DNA from: JBCCGI01 sp039029355
GTDB taxonomy: Bacteria > Planctomycetota > UBA1135 > GCA-002686595
Assembly (NCBI GenBank): GCA_039029355.1
Contig: JBCCGI010000056.1
Location: 1 to 56,750, forward strand
DNA length: 56,750 nucleotides
Direction: 5' to 3'
The translations under genes and the position numbers were made by a program. Below the pieces are notes generated by a model. It searched no databases and was not told the DNA's origin. It worked only from the letters and a program-made list of their open reading frames with translations. Each line of letters begins with the position of its first letter. Within the stretch, counting starts at the first letter, position 1. Shown here piece by piece: positions 15,967-26,107 of this stretch.

Positions 15967-17510
15967 CTACGCCGTCGGCGGCTTGCCGCCGAAGAGCCAC
16001 ATCACGCGCCGCAGCGCGGCCATCGGCCAGCGCTTGAGCTCCGCGTTGCGGTCGCGCAGGTGCGCCTCGAGGTTCGCGATGTGCGCCCCCTGCTCGCCGA
16101 CCTGCGCGTCGCGTGCGGCGAGGACCTGCTTGTGCTCGTCGAGGTCGTGCTCGCGCGCCTCCAGCAGCTGCGCGCGCTCGTCCACCGCGTGTCGCAGCGA
16201 CTCCCGTTCGGCCTCGGCCGCCCCCAGCCCCTCGCCGAGGCGGCGGATCTCGGCGTCGCGCGCCTCGACCTGCTCGGTGCGGTCCCGCTCGCGCTCGGCG
16301 ATCTCGTCCACCAGGCGCGCCAGCTCGGCGTCGCGGTCGGCGACCTCCTTGCGCTCGGCTTCGAGCTGGCGCCCGAGGTCCTCGGACCGGGCGGTCTCGG
16401 CCGCGGCCTGGTGCTCGAGGCGCTCGCGCTCGGCGGCTCCGCGCTCGACCTCGCCGCCGAGGTCGGAGATGCGCGCGTCGCGCTTCTCGACGCCCGCCTG
16501 CAGCTCGTCGATCGTGCCGCGGTGGCCGCTCAGCTCGCGCTCGAAGTCGGCCTGCAGCGAGGTGATCGCCGCGTCCTTCTCCTCCACCGTCGCGGCCGAC
16601 TCCTCGAAGGCCTCGCGGTGGCCGGCTAGGTCCTCCTCGAGGGTCGCGATGGTCTCCTTGAGCTTCGCCACCTCGGCCCGGAAGGCGTCGCGCTGGCGGT
16701 CGAAGGCCAGCAGCTCCTGGCCGAGCGCTGCGAACGGCTCCAGCGCGCCGGCGGGCGCGACCGGCGGGTCGAGCAGCCCGTCGAAGTCCGGCAGCGGCGC
16801 GCCGCCGAGCGCAGCGACGACGGCGTGGCGATAGACCGGCTCGGCGTGGTCCGAAGCGTACAGGTTCTCGTTGTAGAAGCGGAAGAACGCGGCCGCGAGC
16901 TCGCGCAGCCCGGGCTCCAGGTCGAGGTAGAACGAGACGCACAGGAAGACCAGCCAGCGGTCGAGGTTCGCGTGGCCGAGGCTCTTCACCTTGGCGCCGG
17001 CGGCGGCGAGCCGCGCCTCGGTGCCAGCCCGGTCGGGCAGGCCGTTGTGGCGGTGCTCCTCCAGGTAGCGGTGCTCGTAGGCGAGCTTGTCCTTGAGGAA
17101 GCGCTGGAGCAGCTGCTCGGCGCGGACGACCTGCGGCGCGTCGTACGGGCCGGCGAGCACCACCCACTTCGAGGCGACGCGCGCGCACTCGTCGACGAAC
17201 GCGTCGCGCTGCGGCGGCGGCACGTGCTCCAGCGTGTCGAAGGCGCACACGACGTCAAAGGCGTCCGTCGCGAACGGCAGCCGCGCGCCGTCGCCCAGCA
17301 CCAGCCCGGGGACACCCTCGTGCGGCTCGACGTCGACCAGGGCCACGTCGTCGTCGAGGTCGAAGCCCCTCAGCACGGCGGTGCGGCCGCCGACGTCGAG
17401 CACGCGCAACCGCTCGGCGCCGGAGGCGCGGCGGAGGTGGGCGAGCACGTCGGTCACCAGCCGGTAGCGCTGGTACGTGTCGAAGGGCAGCGAGAGCGGA
17501 TCGGTCACGG

Positions 17511-17514
<4 letters not shown>
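15967..17514 (-). CDS. SAM methyltransferase with long coiled coil and C-terminal amphipathic tail (WbdD-like chain terminator candidate)
   Basis: The 515-residue protein starts at the ATG at 17514, which overlaps the stop of the ATPase gene by 4 bp (ATGA). Residues about 20-200 are a class I methyltransferase: motif I RVLDVGGRTAVL (36-47), a SAM-ribose acidic strand end ALVDVEP, and FDVVCAFDTLEHVPP (86-100). Residues about 262-493 are highly charged heptad-rich sequence (KLKETIATLEEDLAGH, ERERLEHQAAAETARSED, AEIRRLGEGLGAAEAE), a long coiled coil. The tail RWPMAALRRVMWLFGG is amphipathic and basic, apt for membrane or enzyme docking. Together with Wzm and a Wzt that has a cargo domain, this resembles E. 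coli WbdD, which methylates the O-chain end and measures its length with a coiled coil. A kinase domain like that of WbdD is absent. The role is inference. Confidence 0.85.
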
Positions 17515-18800
<1,286 letters not shown>

Positions 18801-18801
18801 G

Positions 18802-19641
18802 TCAGAGGAGGTCGGGGAAGACGCGCTTCTGGCGCTGGAAGAAGAGCGAGCCGGCGGCGAAGGCGAGCACCGCGACCAGGGTGAAGCGCAGCAGCATCGC
18901 GGGCTCGGGCCACTGCCCGAAGAGCAGCACGCGCCGCCAGGACTCGACCAGCCAGTGCATCGGGTTGATGTCGAGCAGCCACCCGAAGGTATAGAACCCG
19001 TCGTCGGGGTTGTCGCTCTTGGCGATCTTCGCCTGCTCGACGAGGAAGGGCGGGTAGAAGATCGGCGTGGCGAACATCCACACCTGCACGCCCACGCCGA
19101 CCAGGTGGTAGGTGTCGCGCCACAGCGCGTTCAGCGTCGCCAGCAGATAGCCGAGCCCCACCGTGAACAGGAGCTGCACCGCCAGCAGCACCGGGATGGC
19201 GAGGAACTGCACACCGAGCGGGTTCTCCATCACGACCCAGGTCCCCGCCACGACGATCGGCAGGCCGATCAGCATGTTGACGAGCGAGGAGAGCCCCAGG
19301 TTGAGCGGCAGGATCTCCGAGGGGAACACGACCTTCTGGATCAGGTTCGCGTTCTCGACCAGGCAGTTGGTCGCGCGCGTCAGCGTCTCCGCAAACGCGG
19401 CCCAGATCAGGATCCCGGCGAGCATGTAGAAGGCGACCTCCTTGGGCCCCATCTGGTCGCCGAAGCGCGCCCGCAGCAGGAACTGAAACACGAACATGAA
19501 CACGAAGAGGTTCACGATCGGGAAGATCACCGACCAGAAGAACCCCATCGTCGACCCCACGTAGCGCGCCTTGAGATCGCGCACGACGAAGCTCCGCACG
19601 AGCCGGCGGTGGCGGACGAGGGACCGAAGGATCTTGACCAC
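18802..19641 (-). CDS. wzm: polysaccharide ABC-2 type permease (Wzm type)
   Basis: The 279-residue inner-membrane protein starts with GTG. The N-terminal amphipathic region LVRSFVVRDLKARYVGSTMGFFW is characteristic of ABC-2 polysaccharide and teichoic-acid permeases. About six transmembrane helices follow (IFPIVNLFVFMFVFQFLL, AFYMLAGILIWAAFAE, the 150-200 pair, VWMFATPIFYPP near 215, and the last at LLRFTLVAVLAFAAGSLFF). The PIFYP and NPMHWLVESWR signatures near the C-terminus agree with Wzm/TagG. It is the first gene of the three-gene exporter operon. The polymer exported is not identified. Confidence 0.93.
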   Translation of the reverse strand: MVKILRSLVRHRRLVRSFVVRDLKARYVGSTMGFFWSVIFPIVNLFVFMFVFQFLLRARFGDQMGPKEVAFYMLAGILIWAAFAETLTRATNCLVENANLIQKVVFPSEILPLNLGLSSLVNMLIGLPIVVAGTWVVMENPLGVQFLAIPVLLAVQLLFTVGLGYLLATLNALWRDTYHLVGVGVQVWMFATPIFYPPFLVEQAKIAKSDNPDDGFYTFGWLLDINPMHWLVESWRRVLLFGQWPEPAMLLRFTLVAVLAFAAGSLFFQRQKRVFPDLL

Positions 19642-19796
19642 CAGAACCCCTTAGCTGCCCGTCGGCCCCACGTCGCAGCCGGCGCGCCGCGGCGCTCGCG
19701 CGCGGCTCGATCGCGTCGGTGGGTTGGGCGCAGCCTCGCTGGGCCGCGCCTCGGTGGTGAACGTCGTCATGGCGCCGGGTGCGTCTTCCACGGGTG

Positions 19797-20711
19797 CTAG
19801 AGGGTGCGCTTGCCCAAAGCGGAGAGCACCAGGTCGACGGCGAGGTCGGCGGTCTGGTTCTCGTGGTCGAGGATGGGATTGATCTCGGTCAGCTCGAGCG
19901 ACAGCATCCCGCCCGACTCCGCCGCGTGCTCCATGACGAGGTGCGACTCGCGCAGCGTGGCTCCGCCGGGCACCGGCGTGCCGACCCCCGGCGCGACGGT
20001 CGGGTCGCAGCCGTCGACGTCGAACGACAGGTGGAAGCCGGCGGTGCCCGAGGTGGCGATGTCGAGCGCCTCCTCCATCACCCGGTGCATCCCCAGCATG
20101 TCGAACTCACGCATCGTGAAGGCGCGGATGCCGGACTCCTTCACCACTTCGCGCCCGGCGGGGTCGACGTCGTGGATGCCGAACAGCACCGCGTTCTCGG
20201 CGTCGACCATCGGGACGCGCTCGCCGAGGTGCACCAGATCCCGTGGCCCCTGGCCGAGGCACGAGGCGAGCGGCATCCCGTGCACGTTGCCCGAGAGCGA
20301 CGTCTCCGGCGTGTTCATGTCGGCGTGCGCGTCGAACCAGATCAGCCCGATCTTCTCGCCCCGGCCGTGGTACCACGAGCTCACGCCCGCCACGGTGCCG
20401 CAGGCGATCGAGTGGTCGCCGCCGACGATCAGCGGGATCGCGCCGTCCTCCAGCACGCGCTCGACCCGCGCGCGCAAGCGCTGGCAGCAGCGCGCGATCT
20501 CGGGCAGGAAGCGCGCGTTGGGGTTGCGCGCCGAGGGGGACTCGGGGCGCGGGACGGGCACGTTGCCGAGGTCCTCGAAGCCGAGGCCCAGCTTCTTGAC
20601 TCCGGCGGCGAGCCCGGCGATGCGGATGGCGCTCGGCCCCATGTCGACGCCGCGCAGGCCGCCGCCGAGGTCCATGGGCACGCCGAGAAGGTCGACCTTG
20701 CGATTCGTCAT
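19797..20711 (-). CDS. rocF: arginase
   Basis: The 304-residue protein starts at the ATG at 20711. It has the ureohydrolase manganese motifs in order: GGDHSIACG (about 112-120), WFDAHADMNTP and SFDVDGCDPTVAPG. The opening LLGVPMDLGGGLRGVDMGPSAIR and SGGMLSLELTEINPILDH near the end are typical of arginase rather than agmatinase. It hydrolyses L-arginine to ornithine and urea in the cytoplasm. It follows the HEAT-repeat gene in the same direction after 46 bp. No urease, ornithine or proline genes are beside it. It is full length with intact metal ligands. Confidence 0.93.
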   Translation of the reverse strand: MTNRKVDLLGVPMDLGGGLRGVDMGPSAIRIAGLAAGVKKLGLGFEDLGNVPVPRPESPSARNPNARFLPEIARCCQRLRARVERVLEDGAIPLIVGGDHSIACGTVAGVSSWYHGRGEKIGLIWFDAHADMNTPETSLSGNVHGMPLASCLGQGPRDLVHLGERVPMVDAENAVLFGIHDVDPAGREVVKESGIRAFTMREFDMLGMHRVMEEALDIATSGTAGFHLSFDVDGCDPTVAPGVGTPVPGGATLRESHLVMEHAAESGGMLSLELTEINPILDHENQTADLAVDLVLSALGKRTL

Positions 20712-20757
20712 GGCTTCGGGATCCCGGCGCGCTGGCGGTCCGGGGCAATTGGGGAGT

Positions 20758-22623
20758 CTAATGTGTGCGCGTGGCGAGCGCTCCCAGGAAGGCTCCCTGG
20801 AGCGCTGCATCGCCCGAACGGCGCCTCCGGGCCAGCACTTCGACCTCGGTCAGGCCGCCCCACTCCCCCAGCGCGAAGCCCACGCGGCGTAGGTCCTCCT
20901 CGCCCACCCGTGCCGGCGGCGAGGAGAGTTCGTCGTGGAGCGACTGGATACCGCCCGACCACACCAGCAGGCCGGCGGCCAGCACGCTGCGGTTCCAGGG
21001 ACCGCGCCAGAGCGCCTGACGCAGGATCCCGGTCGCGCCGGGGTCGCGGTTGGCGATCAGGACCTTGGCCAGCTCGATGTTGAGCTCCAGCGCGTCCTCG
21101 ACCGGAAACAGGTTGCGCAGCCGCGTCAGATCGTCGTTGTCCGGGTTCTCACCCAGCGCCCGCACCAGGAGCTGGCGCAGCGCGGTTCCGACCGCGGGGC
21201 TGTCGAGCGCCTCGCGCAGTGCTTCCTTCGGCTGCACGCGCCCGTGGAGGCTCAGCGACACCTGCGCCAGCAGGCGCTCGTCCTCACGGATGTCCGAAAG
21301 CCGCAGCACGTCGTCGAGGAACCCGTGCAGGCCCTGGTCCTCCGACGCGCGGCACAGCATCTGAATCGCGTGGGACCGCGCGGTGCCTTCGCCGCCCTCC
21401 AGGAGCCCCGCGAGCGTGTCCACCGCCGGCTGGTCCTTGAGTCGCACGAGCGCCACCATCGCGGCCGCGCGCACGCGCCCGTCCTCGTCGCGGCGCAGAC
21501 GGGCCAGGTCCGGCAGCCGCCGCGGATCCGCCAGCCCCCCCAGCGCCTCGGCCACCGCCAGCCGGCGCTCGGGTTCCGGCGCGAACAGGTCGTCGGAGAT
21601 CAGCGGAAAGCCCTCTTCCACGCCGGCCGCCACCAGCAGCAGCCCCGCCTGACGCGAGGCCTCCGAGCGCGCCGCCGCGGCGATCAGGAGCGGGATGTCG
21701 TTCGCGGTCACGCCGCGGCTCTCGAGCTCCGACAGGATCTCGTTCCACTCCTCGCCCGAAGGCGTCCAAAGGCCGGACTCGAGCAGCCGCCCAAAGGCCT
21801 CCGGCATCCCCGACACCACCCCCCGCATCCGCCCCGCCGTCCCGCCGCCGAGCACGATCGACAGCAGATGATCGCGCCGCGGCCCCTCGCGCAGGCTGCG
21901 GCTCGCCCCCAGCACCACGCGGTCGAGGAAGGCCTCGTTCTGCGCCAGCTCGGTCTCGAGGTGCACCTGCCAGCGCATGCCGTCGACGAAGCCGTAGGAG
22001 CGTGCCGCCCCCCAGCGCAGGTTCAGGAACAGCTCGAACACCGTCCCCGGCGAAGCCGTCGCGACGCCGGCCCCAAAGGCCAGCGCTCCGCGCGCCACCT
22101 CGGACAGCGGCCCGGTGCCGGTCGACCAGGCCTGCACGGCGCCCTCGGCGCGCTCGTCCTCCTGCGCCCGCGAGAGCGCCAGCACGGCACAGCTCGCCAG
22201 CCCCGCATCGCCCCCCCGCGCGATCTTCAGGAGCGAATCGGTCCCCGGCGGCACCAGCTCGCCCAGCCCGAAGATCGCCGCCTGACGCTCCAGCGCCTCG
22301 CCCTCGGCCGCCACCTGCTCGAGCGCCCGGCGGTCGGAGATATCCCCCCCCGAGCCCACGGCCAGGTAGGCAAACGCCCGCAGAAGCGGCACGTCGAGGC
22401 CGCGCTCGAGCGCCTCCCGCGCCTCCCGCGCACTGCCGCTGCTGAACGACAACCGACTATCCCGGGCCAACGTCGCCGGCCACCCACTGGCATCCAGCAG
22501 CGCCCGCACCTCGGACGACCCCCCCGGATCCACCGGCGGCCGCGGACGCTGGAGCCCCTCCACCACCGGCGCCGCAGCGACCAGAAGCAGGAGCACAAAA
22601 GAGAGGAGGCGCATCGGGCGCAT
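20758..22623 (-). CDS. exported HEAT-repeat-like protein
   Basis: About 621 residues from the ATG at 22623 (or the ATG at 22614). A signal peptide (MRLLSFVLLLLVAAAPVVEG) is followed by repeated helical hairpins in the HEAT/PBS style, for example ALERQAAIFGLGELVPPG, LASCAVLALSRAQEDE, RRLAVAEALGGLADPRRLPDL, GRVRAAAMVALVRLKDQPAV and RSHAIQMLCRASEDQ. It has no catalytic motif and is probably a periplasmic scaffold. Upstream is the spacer with the 17-bp palindromic array; the frame extends further upstream to 22743 without signal-peptide logic, so I reject the longer start. It may be cotranscribed with arginase, but the functional link is unclear. Confidence 0.8.
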   Translation of the reverse strand: MRPMRLLSFVLLLLVAAAPVVEGLQRPRPPVDPGGSSEVRALLDASGWPATLARDSRLSFSSGSAREAREALERGLDVPLLRAFAYLAVGSGGDISDRRALEQVAAEGEALERQAAIFGLGELVPPGTDSLLKIARGGDAGLASCAVLALSRAQEDERAEGAVQAWSTGTGPLSEVARGALAFGAGVATASPGTVFELFLNLRWGAARSYGFVDGMRWQVHLETELAQNEAFLDRVVLGASRSLREGPRRDHLLSIVLGGGTAGRMRGVVSGMPEAFGRLLESGLWTPSGEEWNEILSELESRGVTANDIPLLIAAAARSEASRQAGLLLVAAGVEEGFPLISDDLFAPEPERRLAVAEALGGLADPRRLPDLARLRRDEDGRVRAAAMVALVRLKDQPAVDTLAGLLEGGEGTARSHAIQMLCRASEDQGLHGFLDDVLRLSDIREDERLLAQVSLSLHGRVQPKEALREALDSPAVGTALRQLLVRALGENPDNDDLTRLRNLFPVEDALELNIELAKVLIANRDPGATGILRQALWRGPWNRSVLAAGLLVWSGGIQSLHDELSSPPARVGEEDLRRVGFALGEWGGLTEVEVLARRRRSGDAALQGAFLGALATRTH

Positions 22624-22906
22624 GGGAGAGATATCGGCCGCCACGCGGCAGGGGTAAAGGAGCGCCGGCAGGGCCCCCCCACCGGCCGGCCACCCGCCGG
22701 GGGCGGCCCCGCTCAGCTTCGGTCCCGGGCGGGGTCGAGGCAAGTCACGACCGTGTCCCGGGGTCTCAGGAGGGCGGCCCGTGGCAATCCCACGGGGTGG
22801 CTCGGGGCGCGGAAGGCTGGATTTCTGCCCCCGCGGGGGTCTGGGACTGCCACGGCCCCTCGAGAATCTCTGACTCGCCGAGCCGGCCCGGTGCGTCGGA
22901 CCGCCG
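22624..22906. other. spacer between HEAT-repeat gene and palindromic array
   Basis: About 280 bp without a supported gene. A TATCTC hexamer lies 4 nt before the HEAT-repeat ATG on the minus strand. A lone copy of the array core (GAATCTCTG) appears near 22864-22872, suggesting the repeat array once extended further. Confidence 0.5.
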
Positions 22907-23161
22907 CCCGATCGGGATCTCTGCCCGATCGGGATCTATGCCCGACCGGGATCCATGCCCGACCGGGATCCATGCCCGACCGGGATCCATGCCCGACCGG
23001 GATCTCTGCCCGACCGGGATCTCTGCCCGATCGGGATCTCTGCCCGATCGGGATCTCTGCCCGATCGGGATCTCTGCCCGATCGGGATCTCTGCCCGATC
23101 GGGATCTCTGCCCGACCGGGATCCATGCCCGATCGGAGTCTCTGCCCCATCGGGATCTCGG
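22907..23161. repeat. 15-copy tandem array of a 17-bp unit containing a 10-bp palindrome
   Basis: The unit is CCCGATCGGG (perfect palindrome) plus ATCTCTG. Fifteen units fit exactly end to end (15 x 17 = 255 bp). Units 1 and 8-12 are identical. Units 3-7 and 13 have GACC in place of GATC, which spoils only the two central bases, and most of these also have ATCCATG as spacer. Unit 2 ends ATCTATG, and units 14 and 15 are decayed. It lies between two minus-strand genes in non-coding DNA. The layout is that of a multi-site protein-binding array (iteron-like), with GATC in the centre of the sites. The function is unknown. Confidence 0.9.
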
Positions 23162-23300
23162 CTCCGCCCGGCGTCTCCGTCCTAGCGGGAGCTCCGCACC
23201 GACGGACTCGATGTCCGCGGGGATCGCTGGCCGGCCGGAATCTCTGCCCCGCGCCGGGATCTCTGCCCCTGGGCGGGATGCGTCGCAGCCGGGGGCGGGG
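23162..23300. repeat. decayed copies of the 17-bp unit
   Basis: Between the array and the lipoprotein gene stop, fragments such as CCGGAATCTCTGCCCC and CCGGGATCTCTGCCCC recur at irregular spacing (about 23233-23271). They look like older, diverged units. No gene is seen. Confidence 0.65.
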
Positions 23301-23669
23301 TCAGCGCAGGTGTAGGACGACTTCCAGTCGGCCGCCGAGGAGCGGCCGCAGGCGGATCGAGCCGGAGAGCTCGCCGTAGATCGCCTCGAGCGGCCCCTGA
23401 GTGCCGTGGGGCATCCCGCGGAGCTCGAAGCGGCCGTCGGCGTCGGTGAGCGTCTCGGAGCCGTCCGGCCCCGACACGCGTGCCCCGGAGACCGGGAGGC
23501 CCGAGCCTGCGTCGAGCACGGTGCCCAGCACGATCGGAGGTCCGGCCTGGACGTCGACCGGCAGCGCGCTCGCGTCCACCGGCACGGCGATGTCGTCCTG
23601 GCGCGGGGCGCAGGCGCCCAGCACGAGGAGGACGACGGCGAGCGCACCCGCTCCCGCGCGGCGGCTCAT
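23301..23669 (-). CDS. small lipoprotein with carboxypeptidase-regulatory-like beta domain
   Basis: The 122-residue protein starts at the ATG at 23669, overlapping the stop of the phosphohexomutase gene by 4 bp. A lipobox (VLLVLGAC, Cys about 20) follows a basic Arg-rich N-terminus. The mature part has the CarboxypepD_reg pattern: VLGTVLDAGSGLPVSGARVSG, TLTDADGRFELRGMPHG, and strands to the end. Such domains are transthyretin-like sandwiches for surface display or binding. The overlap with a sugar-phosphate mutase gene suggests cotranscription, not necessarily a shared function. Confidence 0.82.
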   Translation of the reverse strand: MSRRAGAGALAVVLLVLGACAPRQDDIAVPVDASALPVDVQAGPPIVLGTVLDAGSGLPVSGARVSGPDGSETLTDADGRFELRGMPHGTQGPLEAIYGELSGSIRLRPLLGGRLEVVLHLR

Positions 23670-25024
23670 ACCGGGTCCCCCAAGAGGCCCACGAGCTCGT
23701 CGCGACGTTGGTCGCGCAGCTCGGCCGTGGCGGCCTCGAGGTTGAGGCGCAGGAGCGGCTCGGTGTTGGAAGCGCGCACGTTGAACCACCACCAATCGGC
23801 GTCCTTGAGGTCGCCGTACTCGACCGTGATGCCGTCGAGCTCGTCCTGGCGGCCATCGGAATAGGACTGCTTCAGCTGCGCGATCGCGGCGTCCTTGTCG
23901 GGCACGCGGAAGTTGACCTCGCCGGTGGCGTGGTAGCGCCGCAGCCCGGCGACGAGCTCGCTCAGCGGGCGTCCGCCGCTCTCCTCGGAGGTGAGGAACG
24001 ACAGCGCCGAGACCATCGCGATCACGCCGGAGTCGGTCGTGAAGTTGTCGCCGAAGTAGAAGTGCCCGGACAGCTCGCCGCCGAACACCGCGCCGTTCTC
24101 GCGCATGGTGGCCTTGATGAAGGAGTGGCCGACGCGGTCGCGGATGGCGCGCCCGCCGGCACGCTCGATCTCCTCCTTCACCGCCCACGACGAGCGCAGG
24201 TCGTACACGATCGGCGTGCCCGCGCCGCGCGCCGCGAAGCCCGGAGCGAGCAGCGCCGTCATCAAATCGGCCGGCACCGTCCGCCCGCTCTCGTCGACGA
24301 AACAGCAGCGGTCCGCGTCGCCGTCGAAGGAGACGCCGACCTCGGCACCCGAGGACGCGACGAGCTCGCGCAGCGGATCGAGGTTCTCCTCCTTGAGCGG
24401 GTTCGCCTCGTGGTTCGGAAAGGTGCCGTCCAGCTCGGTCAGCATCGTGCTGGCCTGGATCTGCGGCAGCTTGCTGAGGATGCGCGGCAGCGCGTGCCCC
24501 GCCATGCCGTTGGCGCAGTCGACCGCCATGTGGATCGGCCGGCCCAGCCGGGCGAAGCCGGCCACGTGCTCGGCGTAGGGCTCGAGCAGGTCGACGGTCT
24601 CCTCGCTTCCGCGCGCGGCGACCGCGCCGGGGTAGTCGCCCTGGCACAGCTGCTCGATCTCGGCGATGCCGGTGCTGCCGGAGATCGGCTTGGCGTCCTC
24701 GCGGCACAGCTTCATGCCGTTGTACTCGCCGGGGTTATGGCTCGCGGTGACGCACAGGCCGCCGTCGCAGTCCAACGAACCGATCGCGTAGTAGGTCATC
24801 GGCGTCGAGGCGAGGCCCAAGCGGACCACGTTGCACCCCGCGTCGCGGATGCCCTCGGCGACCGCGTCGGCGATCTCAGGCGAGTGGGTGCGCATGTCCT
24901 GCCCCACGACGACCCGCTTGGCGCCGAGGAAGCGGGCGTAGGAGTTGCCGATCTTCCGCGCGAGCTCGGCATCGAGCTCACTCGGAACCAGTCCGCGGAT
25001 GTCGTAGGCCTTGAAGATTCCCAT
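23666..25024 (-). CDS. phosphomannomutase/phosphoglucomutase
   Basis: The 452-residue protein has the alpha-D-phosphohexomutase fold in four domains. The active-site serine loop is CVTASHNPGEYNGMK (about 93-107), the metal loop is FDGDADRC (about 238-245), the sugar-binding loop region is GGELSGHFYFGD, and the phosphate-binding loop is NVRASNTEPLLRLNLE at the C-terminus. It interconverts hexose 6- and 1-phosphates (glucose or mannose) to feed nucleotide-sugar synthesis, which agrees with the polysaccharide genes in this window. The start MGIFKAYDIRG is canonical for the family. It lies downstream of the threonine-aldolase gene by 42 bp. Confidence 0.95.
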   Translation of the reverse strand: MGIFKAYDIRGLVPSELDAELARKIGNSYARFLGAKRVVVGQDMRTHSPEIADAVAEGIRDAGCNVVRLGLASTPMTYYAIGSLDCDGGLCVTASHNPGEYNGMKLCREDAKPISGSTGIAEIEQLCQGDYPGAVAARGSEETVDLLEPYAEHVAGFARLGRPIHMAVDCANGMAGHALPRILSKLPQIQASTMLTELDGTFPNHEANPLKEENLDPLRELVASSGAEVGVSFDGDADRCCFVDESGRTVPADLMTALLAPGFAARGAGTPIVYDLRSSWAVKEEIERAGGRAIRDRVGHSFIKATMRENGAVFGGELSGHFYFGDNFTTDSGVIAMVSALSFLTSEESGGRPLSELVAGLRRYHATGEVNFRVPDKDAAIAQLKQSYSDGRQDELDGITVEYGDLKDADWWWFNVRASNTEPLLRLNLEAATAELRDQRRDELVGLLGDPV

Positions 25025-25066
25025 GGGAGCTGAGGTGGGCTTGTCGGTGCGGGGAGACGTTGGGGG

Positions 25067-26107
25067 CTAGTCGCTCAGAATCGAGCGTAGGGCGGACTCC
25101 AGCCGTTCGACGTCGGCCGGTCCGACGTCGCGATGGGTCACGCAGCGCAGCACGCGCTCGGCTTGGGGCATCGCGCGCACGCCGCGCTCTTCTAGCTTGA
25201 CGGAGAGCATGGGGGCGTCGAAGCGCTCGTCATCGACCGAAACGAAGACGATGTTGGTCTCCACTTCGGCCGCGGCGCACGAGAGTCCCGGAATTGAGTC
25301 CAGTCGCTCGGCCAGGTCGCGCGCCAGGCGGTGGTCATCGGGCAGCCGCTCGACGCCCTCGGCGAGCGCGATCCGGCCCGCGGCCGCCAGGATGCCGGCC
25401 TGCCGCATCCACCCGCCCAGGCGCTTGCGTACGAGCTTGGCGCGCTCCAGGAAGGCCGCGTCGCCGGCGATGATCGAGCCGACCGGCGCTCCCAAGCCCT
25501 TGGAGAGACAGACGGAGACCGAGTCCGCGCACGCGGCCCACTCCGCCGCCGGAACGCCGGAGGCCGCGACCGCGTTGGCGAGCCGCGCGCCGTCCATGTG
25601 GACGGGCAGGCCCAGCTCGGAGGCCACGTCGCGCACGGCGCGCAGGCGGTCCAGCGGAACGACGCGGCCGCCGCTCTCGAGGTTGGTCTGCTCGACGCAC
25701 ACCAGCGCGGTGCGCGGGCAGTGCAGGAAGTCGGGACGCACCGCGTTGCGGAGCTCGTCGGGATCGAGCGCCCCGCGCTCGCCGCGCAGGGTGGTCGTCT
25801 GCACGCCGTGCAGGTAGCCCAGCGCGCCGCTCTCGTAGAGCACGATGTGCGCGCGCTGCTCGGCGATCACCTCGTCGCCCGGCCGCGTCCAGACCCCGGC
25901 CGCCACCTGGTTGGCCATCGTGCCCGAGGGCACGTACCAGGCGCCTTCCTTGCCGAGCCAGCGCGCGGCCTCCTGCTCGAGCAGGCGCACCGTCGGGTCG
26001 CCGTCGAGGACGTCGTCGCCCACCTCGGCCTCGGCCATCGCCCGCCGCATGGCGGGCGTAGGTCGGGTCACGGTGTCGCTGCGGAAGTCGGCGGCAGATT
26101 CGGTCAC
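25067..26107 (-). CDS. low-specificity L-threonine aldolase (PLP enzyme)
   Basis: This 346-residue protein begins at the GTG at 26107, which overlaps the aminotransferase stop (GTGA). Family signatures: the start DFRSDTVTRPTPAMRRAM, GDDVLDGDPTV, WYVPSGTMANQVA, LPVHMDGARLANA and CLSKGLGAPVGS, whose Lys forms the Schiff base with PLP. It cleaves L-threonine or allo-threonine to glycine and acetaldehyde. The length is standard. The coupling to the aminotransferase gene suggests coexpression for amino-acid turnover. Confidence 0.93.
   Translation of the reverse strand: MTESAADFRSDTVTRPTPAMRRAMAEAEVGDDVLDGDPTVRLLEQEAARWLGKEGAWYVPSGTMANQVAAGVWTRPGDEVIAEQRAHIVLYESGALGYLHGVQTTTLRGERGALDPDELRNAVRPDFLHCPRTALVCVEQTNLESGGRVVPLDRLRAVRDVASELGLPVHMDGARLANAVAASGVPAAEWAACADSVSVCLSKGLGAPVGSIIAGDAAFLERAKLVRKRLGGWMRQAGILAAAGRIALAEGVERLPDDHRLARDLAERLDSIPGLSCAAAEVETNIVFVSVDDERFDAPMLSVKLEERGVRAMPQAERVLRCVTHRDVGPADVERLESALRSILSD

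Noticed and set aside
22713..23150. Minus-strand reading frame through the array as a repeat-peptide gene
   Set aside because: The array is equally open in all frames on both strands, there is no ribosome binding site or signal, and the palindromic unit explains the periodicity at DNA level.
22907..23161. CRISPR array
   Set aside because: There are no unique spacers; units are end-to-end 17-mers and no cas genes are present.
20935..23379. Very long plus-strand open frame through the HEAT gene and the repeat array
   Set aside because: It is antisense to the HEAT gene, and its repeat-derived part has a 17-residue period that follows from the 17-bp DNA unit; all frames are open because stop codons are rare.
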